37,218 nucleotides of DNA from Patescibacteria group bacterium (GTDB lineage Bacteria; Patescibacteriota; Kazan-3B-28; UBA10110). The stretch is from positions 1 through 37,218 of the forward strand of contig JAFGPN010000009.1 in the NCBI GenBank assembly GCA_016936175.1, read 5' to 3'. Shown here piece after piece: positions 6,986 to 15,768 of the stretch. Both the position numbers and the translations under genes were made by a program. How positions within the stretch are numbered: position 1 is the stretch's first letter; the number at the start of each line of letters is the position of its first letter. The notes beneath the pieces are model-generated. The model was not told the origin of the DNA and did no database searches. It saw only the letters and a list, made by a program, of their open reading frames with translations.

Positions 6986-7172
6986 CCTAACCCCCACTAA
7001 CGGACAAAGGCAAGTCCGCCTACCGGCCGGCAGGCGAGGGATTAGGCAACTAGGAAAATCCGGACCGTCATTCTGGTAAGTCCAGCCCCGAAGGAGCCCC
7101 GTTGGAGCCGGGCGCATCCTCTCTCTTTTGTCATTCCGGACTTGATCCGGAATCCAGGCCTGGATCCTGAAT
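6986..7172. repeat. Cluster of palindromic intergenic repeats between ndk and the M16 peptidase
   Basis: CCTAAC...GATTAGG outer arms with GCCTACCGGCCGGCAGGC core (~6986-7050) and a GTCATTCCGGACTTGATCCGGAATCCAG unit (~7130-7160). Confidence 0.6.
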
Positions 7173-7211
7173 CCGAACTTGGCCTTTGGCCAGTCGGTCC
7201 AGGCTGACAAG

Positions 7212-8492
7212 TTAAACCTTGTAGCGCTTGAGCAGATCGGAAAATTTTTTCTGGCCGCTGTAAGGACCAATCACTAACAGAGTTAGCGCATCTTGGGTAA
7301 AGATTCGCCGAGCCAGATCACGAACCTGTTCGGCTGTGACCGATTTGATCTGCTGTCTGATGTAAGTTAGGGTCTCTGTGGGATTTTCCAATAATTCCTG
7401 GAGGCCTAAACGCATGGCCACTGCATCGGAATCCTCCATCGATAGAACAAAATGGCCAATCAAATAATCTTTGGCTTTCTTCAGCTCTTTTGGCGAAACT
7501 AATTCGTGAGCAACCTTGGTGAATTCTTCTAAGATAGTTTTAATCGCTAAGTCGATTCGCTCCTTATCCACCCCGGCATGTACTGCCAAGTATCCGATAT
7601 CAACGTAATGAGTGTCGTCCGAATAAACGTAGTAGGCTAGCCCCTGGCGCTCTCTAACGCTCGTAAACAGCCGTGAACTCATTCCGCCGCCCAAGATAGC
7701 CGATAGCACTTTAGAGACATATCTGTCGCGATGACGTGAGCCAAAGGTGGGTACGCCAAGCGCAAGATGCGCCTGCTCGGTTTTTTTGTTGATAATATTC
7801 AGCCGCGCGTTACGCCTGCCGTTACGGTAGGGGAGCGGCTGATTTTTTTTGGTCGATTTCGGGAAAGGCAAGTGGCGTTGGGTGAGTTTGGTTACTTCGG
7901 CCAAACTGGTGTTGCCGGCTACCGCCACTACGATGTTGCTAGCGGTATAGAGCTTGTTTTTGTAGTTAACAAAATCAGATCGTTTTACTTTTTTGATCAC
8001 TGCCGGAAGCCCAATTACAGACCAGCCCAATGGCTGATCACCAAACATTAACCGCTCAAAAGCATCACCCACCAATAACTTGGGGTCATCATTGAGCATC
8101 TTGTATTCTTCTAAGATTACTCCGCGTTCTCGCTCTAAGCCGTCTTTGTCGAAGCGAGCGTTGAGTAGCATGTCCGATAGCACATCAAAGGCCGTGCCGA
8201 TATGTTCTTTGGCAACCTTGACGTAGTAACCGACAAATTCGTTATCGGTAAAGGCATTAAACACCCCGCCGATACTATCGATCGCCTCGGCCACCGATTG
8301 GGGGTCGGGATAACGTTTGCCGCCTTTAAAGAACATATGTTCCAAAAAGTGCGAGATGCCGTTAATACTCCGGGTCTCGTGCCGAGAACCTGCCCGCGCC
8401 ATTATCATTACCGTAACAGCTTCGGTCGAGCGCATCGGCACCGTTACAATTCGAACCCGGTTGGATAGAGTAGTTTTTTTTATGTTTAACAT
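7212..8492 (-). CDS. M16 family zinc metallopeptidase
   Basis: HxxEH motif (GISHFLEHMFFKG), M16 C-terminal domain GGGMSSRLFTSVRERQGLAYYVYS. Confidence 0.93.
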   Translation of the reverse strand: MLNIKKTTLSNRVRIVTVPMRSTEAVTVMIMARAGSRHETRSINGISHFLEHMFFKGGKRYPDPQSVAEAIDSIGGVFNAFTDNEFVGYYVKVAKEHIGTAFDVLSDMLLNARFDKDGLERERGVILEEYKMLNDDPKLLVGDAFERLMFGDQPLGWSVIGLPAVIKKVKRSDFVNYKNKLYTASNIVVAVAGNTSLAEVTKLTQRHLPFPKSTKKNQPLPYRNGRRNARLNIINKKTEQAHLALGVPTFGSRHRDRYVSKVLSAILGGGMSSRLFTSVRERQGLAYYVYSDDTHYVDIGYLAVHAGVDKERIDLAIKTILEEFTKVAHELVSPKELKKAKDYLIGHFVLSMEDSDAVAMRLGLQELLENPTETLTYIRQQIKSVTAEQVRDLARRIFTQDALTLLVIGPYSGQKKFSDLLKRYKV

Positions 8493-8497
8493 ATTGG

Positions 8498-10048
8498 TTA
8501 TTTAGCGAGATCTTCAGCCCGAGTTTCGCGGATAACGTTAACCTTGACCGTGCCAGGATAGGTCATATCGTTTTCGATCTTGGCCGCAATGTCTTTGGCT
8601 AATCGAACGATGCCAAGGTCATCGATCTCTTCTGGAATTACCATCACTCGCACCTCACGACCAGCCTGAATGGCAAAGGCTCGCTCTACGCCGGGGAAGT
8701 TAGTGGCAATATTTTCAAGATCGGTTAATCGTTTAATGTACTGTTCTAAACTCTCGCGCCGAGCACCAGGACGGGAAGCTGAGATAGCATCAGCGGCCAT
8801 CGATAGAAAATCGATAGCGGTCTGAGGGCCACCCGAACCTTCGTGCGAAACCTCGATAGCGTGAATCACTTCTTGAGGCATGCCATACTTAACCGCAATG
8901 TCACGGGATAGATCAATGTGGGTACCCTCGAATTCGTGGTCCAGTGCCTTACCCACATCGTGAAGCAAGGTAGCCAATTTAGTCAGCCGCACATCGGCGC
9001 CGATCTGGCTGGCCATCATGCCAGCCAAATGAGCCGCTTCGACAGAGTGATGCAGAATGTTTTGGCCGTAACTGGTACGATACTGCAACCGCCCGATAAT
9101 CTTAATTAGATCGGCCGGGAGCCCGGTCAGGCCTAATTCCAAGACGGCCTCTTCTCCAGATTTTTTCATGCTGTCATTGATATCTTTTTTGGCCCGCTCA
9201 ACCACCTCTTCAATTCGAGCTGGTTGAATACGACCATCAGAAACCAGCTTTTCTAAAGCTTTCTTGGCGATAGCTCGCCGGACCGGATCGAAGCCGGAGA
9301 TTACTACCACACCAGGGGTATCATCGACGATAAGATCGATGCCAGTAGCCCGTTCGAACGCCTGAATATTGCGACCTTCCTTGCCGATAACTCGACCTTT
9401 CAAATCGTCGGACGGCAACTGCACTACGTTGGTGGTCGATTCGGCCGCCACTTCACCAGCGTAACGCTGAATGGCAGAGCCGATGATATCGCGAGCCTTT
9501 TCGTCGGCCTCTTCACGAGCCTTATCCTCGATATCTCGCATAACTTTTAGAATCTCGTCTTTGGCCTCTTTTTCGGTTCGTTTTAGTAGCAGATCTTTGG
9601 CCTCATCTTTAGAGAGTTTAGCGATCGAAGCTAACTTCTCTTCTTGCTGATTGCGAATCTTTAAGATCTCGTCACGAACCTCTTTAATCTCCGTATCTTG
9701 CTTAAGTACCGCTTCTTGTTTGCGATCCAGTTCTTCGGTGCGATGGTCCAACATCTCGTCTTTTTGACGAAGCCGCTTTTCGATATCGGTTAGCTCACTG
9801 CGACGTTGTTGTTCTTCGTGCTCAAACTTATCGCGTAATTTAGCGATCTCTCCTTTTGCCTCTAGCACAATTTCTTTTTCTTTTTTGGCGGCTTCTTCTA
9901 ACTTGCTCTGGGCTTTTTTTAGAATCTTGTCCGCCTCCTGCTCTGCGCTTTTAACTTTATTTTGAGCAAATAAAGTTCGAAACAGATAGCCCAAACCGGC
10001 ACCGACAATTAGCCAGATTATCCCTATCATTAACGTACTCATAACCAC
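8498..10048 (-). CDS. rny: Ribonuclease Y
   Basis: N-terminal TM and long coiled coil, KH domain (KGRVIGKEGRNIQAFERATGIDLIVDDTP), HD domain (HHSVEAAHLAGMMA...LLHDVGKALDHE). Confidence 0.97.
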   Translation of the reverse strand: MVMSTLMIGIIWLIVGAGLGYLFRTLFAQNKVKSAEQEADKILKKAQSKLEEAAKKEKEIVLEAKGEIAKLRDKFEHEEQQRRSELTDIEKRLRQKDEMLDHRTEELDRKQEAVLKQDTEIKEVRDEILKIRNQQEEKLASIAKLSKDEAKDLLLKRTEKEAKDEILKVMRDIEDKAREEADEKARDIIGSAIQRYAGEVAAESTTNVVQLPSDDLKGRVIGKEGRNIQAFERATGIDLIVDDTPGVVVISGFDPVRRAIAKKALEKLVSDGRIQPARIEEVVERAKKDINDSMKKSGEEAVLELGLTGLPADLIKIIGRLQYRTSYGQNILHHSVEAAHLAGMMASQIGADVRLTKLATLLHDVGKALDHEFEGTHIDLSRDIAVKYGMPQEVIHAIEVSHEGSGGPQTAIDFLSMAADAISASRPGARRESLEQYIKRLTDLENIATNFPGVERAFAIQAGREVRVMVIPEEIDDLGIVRLAKDIAAKIENDMTYPGTVKVNVIRETRAEDLAK

Positions 10049-10051
10049 TCC

Positions 10052-10185
10052 TCTCTAAATTACAGAGGGTATCCAAATCGTCTAAAAGTGGAGGCAAACT
10101 GCCCCCTAATTAAAGCTTAACCGCCAATAGCGGTACACCTACTTTTCTGGTTGATTTTAAGAGCTTCAATTAGGAAATTTAGAGA
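10052..10185 (-). promoter_or_regulatory. Structured 5' leader upstream of rny (nested inverted repeats)
   Basis: Outer pair tctctaaatt 10052-10061 / aatttagaga 10176-10185; middle pair cctaattaaagct 10105-10117 / agcttcaattagg 10162-10174 (one mismatch); inner ACCGC/GCGGT hairpin. Confidence 0.55.
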
Positions 10186-10336
10186 CTGGAACCCGAAAAT
10201 CCTTGATATGTCACTTAGTGCCAATTAACCCGATCTGTCTTTTGCACTAACCTAATTCTACCCCCTTTGACCCCTCTCGTCAAACCCACCCAATTAGATT
10301 ATTACTACGACAACTTTTTAAGCCACCCAGTTCTAT

Positions 10337-10364
10337 AGTATACACGGTGTACACCGTGTATACT
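10337..10364. promoter_or_regulatory. Perfect 28-bp palindromic operator candidate AGTATACACGGTGTACACCGTGTATACT
   Basis: Perfect inverted repeat ending 7 nt before the TrpR-like ORF start; core ACGGTGTACACCGT recurs at 10787-10800. Confidence 0.85.
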
Positions 10365-10371
10365 GCAATTA

Positions 10372-10776
10372 ATGGACTCTTTGCGATCAATAAATAGACG
10401 GAAAATGAGAATCGGCGGCAGGCTAATGACCACTGGGGGGATTGATGAATACCGTCTTGATCAACAAGAGTTTGGAGAGCTAGTATCGCTGATGAAAAAA
10501 GCTGGGCCGAATTCTCACAAGACGTTGTTGCTCAGTTTGCTGACCAAGAAGGAACTGGCAGACATCACACGCCGAGTGGCGGTAGCTAATCTAATTCTCC
10601 ATGGATTCACTTATGAGGAAATCCAAAAAAGAGCAGGCTGTTCTAAAAATACCGTTTCTTTGGTAAGAAAAAGTTTACTAATGTACGACGGGATGCTAGC
10701 TCGCTTACTAGATCCAAAAATCAAATGGGACTCAACCGAACAAATATTTATTAATCGACTAAGACGAGGCAAATAA
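10372..10776 (+). CDS. TrpR/YerC-family transcriptional regulator
   Basis: Trp-repressor fold pattern LLSLLTKKELADITRRVAVANLILHGFTYEEIQKRAGCSKNTVSLVRKSL; start could be an internal Met (e.g. MRIGG or MTTGG). Confidence 0.85.
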   Translation: MDSLRSINRRKMRIGGRLMTTGGIDEYRLDQQEFGELVSLMKKAGPNSHKTLLLSLLTKKELADITRRVAVANLILHGFTYEEIQKRAGCSKNTVSLVRKSLLMYDGMLARLLDPKIKWDSTEQIFINRLRRGK

Positions 10777-10781
10777 CCTCG

Positions 10782-10805
10782 GTACTACGGTGTACACCGT
10801 AGTAC
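10782..10805. promoter_or_regulatory. Perfect 24-bp palindromic operator candidate GTACTACGGTGTACACCGTAGTAC
   Basis: Shares ACGGTGTACACCGT with the palindrome at 10337; lies upstream of the lamin-tail protein gene. Confidence 0.85.
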
Positions 10806-10840
10806 TATTATATAGTGCGTAATATGTAGAGGAGGGGACG

Positions 10841-13144
10841 ATGAAGAGGGGGGTTTTGGTTTGGGTAATAAGTGTGGGTTTGGTGTTGCCGATCAACCTA
10901 CTGCTAAACTCAGGGACAGATTTGGAGGGAGCGAGAGCGGAGGAGACACCCGCAATAATTATCAACGAGGTGGCATGGGCAGGTAGCTCTATATCTCAAT
11001 ATGACGAATGGATCGAGCTAAAAAATATTAGCACCGATATCTCGAATCTGACCGGGTGGAAGATCGTTATTGATAACACCGCCGGAATCGATGTCAGCAT
11101 CAATCTACCCCCTCAGCCGTTGCTCGTTGGTAACTTTTTGCTGATTGCTAACTACAAAGATGACCATCCCAATTCGGCCCTGGGCACAGCAGTTGATCTT
11201 CAAGAAACCGATATTTCGATCAGTAATGAGGGTTTTGTTATCGAACTTAGGAATCCGGCCGACGAGGTGGTGGATACGGCCTGGGATGGCACCAAGCCTC
11301 CCAGCAGTGGTGAATATGGTTATCGCAATGCGTCCGGTTCAGCTTCGATCGAACGCCGAGCTCTCTTCGAACCCGGCGGGATAAAGAGCAGTTGGCAAAA
11401 AGCCAATAGTTCGATCAACTTTGATACTTCACTAGACCCCAATGTAGTAAATTGGGGCACTCCTAAGTTCGCCAATTCGGAGCCAGCGCTAATAGCTCCT
11501 AATGTAGCGCGGATAAGTCCAACTACTGCTGAGATCGATACGGTCCTGGAGATGGAGTCAATCGAAGGAAGTGAATTTTCGACTACCGAAACCATTCGGG
11601 TGGAATTGCGTAATGACAACCAAATCATTACAGCCACTGATGTACATGTGCTTACCCCGATGCTTATCGACAGTGCCCGATTTGATCTACATGGCGCCAC
11701 AGCTGGCAACTGGGGTGTAGCAGTAATTAATCCTGATGGGCAGGAGGGGTTGTTAGATAATGCACTGCGATTGGTTGAACCAGAAGAAGATGAAGAAGAG
11801 TTGGACTACTCCACCAATATCATTATTAATGAGATCTATCCAAAACCATCCACCGGTAGCAACGACGAATTTATCGAACTCTATAATGCGGGAGACGTAG
11901 CGGTTAATTTAAAAGGTTGGCAGTTGGACGATCAGAGCCCTGGCGGCTCGGCACCCTATACTATCACCGATAACCAAATAATATTGCCCCGGAGCTACCT
12001 GTCGTTTACTAAAGTCGTGACCCATATCTCTCTGAATGATAGTGGCGACAGCGCTCGGTTATTACAACCCAACGGAACAATGGTTAGCCAGACAATGTAT
12101 AGTACAGCGACGGCTGGTCAATCGTATTCATGGCTAAACGAAAGATGGCAGTGGACATTGCGGGTTACAAAAAATACTACAAACATTTTAGAGCTAGCAG
12201 AAGATGAAGATGGCGAAGACGAAGAGGTGCTGGGAGAACAATTGACTGCCCTCGATAACCCGCGCGGCATAGAGTTAGAGCTCAGCGTTGGCCAAATTAG
12301 TTCCAGCGCTGTTACTTTAGAATGGCAGTTAGCGGAACTGGGCTACATCGATGAGGTTGAGATATTTACATCGTTAAAGGCGGGGGAACCAGGAGAGCTA
12401 AATCGGGTCGCCTCATCCCGACAACTGGAGGCCGAGGTAACTGGGCTAAAACCTAACACTAAATATTTCTTTACAATCACTGGCGACTACAACGCCTATA
12501 CCGCGGTGTCTAACCAAGTGTCTGCTACTACCAAGCCTGGCGTTCCGGCCCAGAAACTTAACGAGGGCGGAGCGGCCGCGCAGATTATAATTACCGAGTT
12601 GCTACCAAATCCCGGCGGAGGCGATATCGAATGGATAGAGATATTTAACCCAACCAATCAAGCAGTAAATATAACCGGTTGGCAATTGATGGATAAAAGC
12701 AAGCGTCGTTACATATTCAATGCTCTAGATTGGATTGCCATACAATCAGATGACGAGACGGAGGACACTCAATTAATTATCGAGCCTGGTCAGTATCTGT
12801 TAATCGATCAGGACATTACCGGAATTCACTTAAACAATTCCGGAGGAGAAGAAGTGTATCTGATCGATAGCGAAGACAATATCATCAATACGGTAACCTA
12901 TACCAGCACCGCTAAGCGGGATTACGTCTACGTGCTGGCACCAAATGAAAAATGGTTTTGGACAGCCGAGGCAACGCCGGGCGCGGCTAATCAGATATCG
13001 TTTGCTGGCGAACTCGAGGATGGTGGCATCTATCTCACTCCCAGTGGATCATCCAAGCCGTGGCCAATCGCGGGCTGGCTAAGCCTGCTGCTGTCTGCCA
13101 TAATATTGGTCGGAACCAAGCCAAATGCTAAAGCTAATTACTAA
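10841..13144 (+). CDS. Secreted/membrane-anchored protein with multiple lamin-tail (LTD) domains and a fibronectin type III-like domain
   Basis: Repeated LTD pattern (IIINEVAWAGSS..DEWIELKN; IIINEIYPKPSTGSNDEFIELYN; IIITELLPNPGGGDIEWIEIFN); FnIII-like SSSAVTLEWQL...LKPNTKYFFTI; C-terminal TM. Confidence 0.85.
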   Translation: MKRGVLVWVISVGLVLPINLLLNSGTDLEGARAEETPAIIINEVAWAGSSISQYDEWIELKNISTDISNLTGWKIVIDNTAGIDVSINLPPQPLLVGNFLLIANYKDDHPNSALGTAVDLQETDISISNEGFVIELRNPADEVVDTAWDGTKPPSSGEYGYRNASGSASIERRALFEPGGIKSSWQKANSSINFDTSLDPNVVNWGTPKFANSEPALIAPNVARISPTTAEIDTVLEMESIEGSEFSTTETIRVELRNDNQIITATDVHVLTPMLIDSARFDLHGATAGNWGVAVINPDGQEGLLDNALRLVEPEEDEEELDYSTNIIINEIYPKPSTGSNDEFIELYNAGDVAVNLKGWQLDDQSPGGSAPYTITDNQIILPRSYLSFTKVVTHISLNDSGDSARLLQPNGTMVSQTMYSTATAGQSYSWLNERWQWTLRVTKNTTNILELAEDEDGEDEEVLGEQLTALDNPRGIELELSVGQISSSAVTLEWQLAELGYIDEVEIFTSLKAGEPGELNRVASSRQLEAEVTGLKPNTKYFFTITGDYNAYTAVSNQVSATTKPGVPAQKLNEGGAAAQIIITELLPNPGGGDIEWIEIFNPTNQAVNITGWQLMDKSKRRYIFNALDWIAIQSDDETEDTQLIIEPGQYLLIDQDITGIHLNNSGGEEVYLIDSEDNIINTVTYTSTAKRDYVYVLAPNEKWFWTAEATPGAANQISFAGELEDGGIYLTPSGSSKPWPIAGWLSLLLSAIILVGTKPNAKANY

Positions 13145-13538
13145 AAATAGCAACGAAACAAAGGCGGCTGGCGAGCGGCTGGCGAGGCGGCTAAAAGTCC
13201 CCGCCATCATTGCGCTGAGCGCGCCGTTAGGCGGTGGCAAAACCGTGTTTATTCAGGGATTGGCCAAAGGCTTCGGCATAAAAGAGAGGGTGGTTAGTCC
13301 GACCTTTGTGTTAGAAAAAATCTATAAGATACCCCAAAAAAACTACTTGCTGTACCACTACGACCTATATCGGATAACCCCGGATGATCTACTAATCGAT
13401 GAGATATTAGAAAACGCGAGGGATAACATTGTGGCAATCGAATGGAGCGAGAAAATGGGGAAAAGGTTACCTAAATCGGCCATCCGAATCGGCATCAGAC
13501 TCAAAAGAGATGATGGCCGGGAGATTACCATAAAATAA
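13125..13538 (+). CDS. tsaE: tRNA threonylcarbamoyladenosine biosynthesis ATPase TsaE
   Basis: P-loop APLGGGKTVFIQGLAKGFGI, SPTFVLEKIY, HYDLYRI, AIEWSEKMG. Confidence 0.92.
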   Translation: MLKLITKNSNETKAAGERLARRLKVPAIIALSAPLGGGKTVFIQGLAKGFGIKERVVSPTFVLEKIYKIPQKNYLLYHYDLYRITPDDLLIDEILENARDNIVAIEWSEKMGKRLPKSAIRIGIRLKRDDGREITIK

Positions 13539-13539
13539 G

Positions 13540-14001
13540 ATGGCTAAGAAACAATATGTTTTGGCAATAGACACGGCCGAGGCTAGCACGGGCATTGGTT
13601 TAGCCGCCACCGGCCTGAAGGAACCTCTGGCCCGGAGAGGGGAGGGCAAAATTAAGCTAGTTACCTGGGCATCAAAGCGCAACCAATCTAAAGAGCTGTT
13701 GCCCAGGATAGATCGGCTATTGCGCTCTATAAAAATTAAACCAACGGAGTTAAGTCAAGTGTCGGTTAATCTGGGACCAGGTTCGTTTACCGGATTGCGT
13801 ATCGGCCTCTCCATTGCTAATGCTTTTGGCTATGCTTTAAAAATTCCAGTGGTAGGTAAAAATAATTTGACTGGCCACACCAAAGAACGCGTGGAACAAC
13901 TGCTAAAACTCCGAGCCCGCACTACTAAATTTAAACCGGCCTTGCCAATGTATGGCCGGCCGCCTCGAATCACTAAAAGTCGCCCAAAAACTTATCGCTG
14001 A
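13540..14001 (+). CDS. tsaB: TsaB (compact form)
   Basis: VLAIDTAEASTGIGL, NLGPGSFTGLRIGLSIANAFGYALKIPVVG, C-terminal PALPMYGRPPRITK; only 153 aa. Confidence 0.85.
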   Translation: MAKKQYVLAIDTAEASTGIGLAATGLKEPLARRGEGKIKLVTWASKRNQSKELLPRIDRLLRSIKIKPTELSQVSVNLGPGSFTGLRIGLSIANAFGYALKIPVVGKNNLTGHTKERVEQLLKLRARTTKFKPALPMYGRPPRITKSRPKTYR

Positions 14002-14345
14002 GCAGGAAAGAGATTGGGCGAATCTAGAGTATAAAGAAATTTTAGGGCTGGAGACAATTCTTCGGCCGGCTTAGTAAAGCCGGCAATGTTGCGAGGATCG
14101 GTGGTAATCTCTTGAATCACGCTGGCCGGCACCGCAGTTGTAGGCACATCGGCAGTATCCGAAACAGCAGCTACCTGCAGGTTGGTCGCGGCAGCCTTAG
14201 CCATCTCTTGTTTAAACCACGGGTGCTGATTAATTTGTTGATGCCAGATCATCACGCTCAATAGCAAAGCTAGGCCGATTAAACAAAAGGTGGCGGCAAC
14301 TACACCAAACTGATTTTCGGTGTTAGAAATTTTCATTTTATTCAC
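13992..14345 (-). CDS. Small single-pass membrane protein, unknown function
   Basis: 117 aa with one TM segment (FGVVAATFCLIGLALLLSVMIW); directly downstream of 14338..15732. Confidence 0.6.
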   Translation of the reverse strand: MNKMKISNTENQFGVVAATFCLIGLALLLSVMIWHQQINQHPWFKQEMAKAAATNLQVAAVSDTADVPTTAVPASVIQEITTDPRNIAGFTKPAEELSPALKFLYTLDSPNLFPAQR

Positions 14346-15732
14346 CTAAATCCCCCCAGAGTTCATCCCAAAAATCCTCGATTTCAGCTTGGCTGTACTC
14401 CCCAAAATTTAAATCGGTGCCATAAATAGATGGACCGGTTAGGCCCAGCACCGATCCCAATAACTCCCGTAACAATTGGCTATCTTCGCCACCATCTAAC
14501 TCCGTTTCCAGGTGAGTTAAGGCTTCTTGCAGATACTGGCTTAGTGGTCGCATAAATTCATCAATAGATTGCTGGTCTCCGTTGGTAATACCTAACAGCT
14601 GCTCATCGGTTAAGGTAATGACGTCGTCGATATTTATTACCGTGGTACTTAAGGTAGTCCACCAATCGGGCGAATTAACTTTACCCGGGCTACTTTTATC
14701 ACTATTAGCAATTAGTTGGCTAACTGCGCCAGACAACTTACCGGCCGCTGCGCTAGCACCAGCTCGATCGTCCGCCGGGGTTAAAACATCCACCCAGGTT
14801 TTGTCGTAGCTGGTTGGTGGCCTTTGAACTGATTCGTACGAGCTGACCCGCACCATACCGGGAACCTTAGCCGCAACTTGGCCAGACCAGGTGTCGTTAG
14901 CCACAGATACCACCACCGCTAATCCATCGGCGGCGGCGGCGGAGAGGGCTCGGTTAAAGGCAAAGTTAGCTTCACCAGTATAACCAGCCGATACGTTAAT
15001 CGTGGCAATATCGTATCTGTTCTTATTAGCTATCGTCCAATCCACACCCTCGATCAACCGGCTAACTGGGGCCTGAGCAGTTTCGTCCAGCACCGTTACA
15101 TCAATAATCTTGGCATTAGGATCGACCTGCAATAAATTAGCCGCCACGACATTACCGTGATTTAACCCAGCGCCGGCTGAATTAACCAGTAGCTGGCGAT
15201 GAGCCACCGTATAACTAGTGCCTCCGTCGACCAATGCTATCCCAGCCGCTTGAATAGGGGAGTTATACGAAACTGGATAGGTAGCCACAGCCCGGCTAAG
15301 GCCGACTACATCGATATCTTCCTCTACCATCACCACCCCGTTTAACCGAGCGATTTGACGAATGGTGGATAGATCAGTGGTAACCGCAACTACGCTGGCA
15401 GATGGATAAAACTTAATCGGCTGATTGGACAAAATCTTTTCTAATTGTTTAACAGCCGACTTGGCCTGATTGTCATAAGTCAACGAGACAATGATTGGTA
15501 ACTGGTCGGATAAATTATCGGCGGCGGCTATTAACAGAGCGTCGGCGATGTGGTCGTTATTTTGATCCACCGTTGGCAATTTATCGGTCTCCCAGTCGAT
15601 ATAGGCCTGATCAGGAAGGATAGCAATAAACTCGGCCGTTAACGGAGCCCGATTAAACCACCAATAACCTCCGCCGCCGACGATTAGGAGGGCAGTTAGA
15701 AAGAGAGCGATGGGTTTAATTAGTTTGTTCAT
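14338..15732 (-). CDS. Divergent subtilisin-like (S8) protein, N-terminally membrane anchored
   Basis: Signature order kept: ALVDGG (Asp), NHGNVVAA (His; usually HGT), VVVSVAND (Asn), RAGASAAAGKLSGAV (Ser; usually GTS). Confidence 0.7.
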   Translation of the reverse strand: MNKLIKPIALFLTALLIVGGGGYWWFNRAPLTAEFIAILPDQAYIDWETDKLPTVDQNNDHIADALLIAAADNLSDQLPIIVSLTYDNQAKSAVKQLEKILSNQPIKFYPSASVVAVTTDLSTIRQIARLNGVVMVEEDIDVVGLSRAVATYPVSYNSPIQAAGIALVDGGTSYTVAHRQLLVNSAGAGLNHGNVVAANLLQVDPNAKIIDVTVLDETAQAPVSRLIEGVDWTIANKNRYDIATINVSAGYTGEANFAFNRALSAAAADGLAVVVSVANDTWSGQVAAKVPGMVRVSSYESVQRPPTSYDKTWVDVLTPADDRAGASAAAGKLSGAVSQLIANSDKSSPGKVNSPDWWTTLSTTVINIDDVITLTDEQLLGITNGDQQSIDEFMRPLSQYLQEALTHLETELDGGEDSQLLRELLGSVLGLTGPSIYGTDLNFGEYSQAEIEDFWDELWGDLGE

Positions 15733-15768
15733 TTTTTATTTTGGTTTTTAAAATTGTGACGACTAAAT

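Noticed and set aside
6448-6990. 180-aa plus-strand ORF antisense to ndk
   Set aside because: Mirror ORF of a highly conserved gene; no homology signature.
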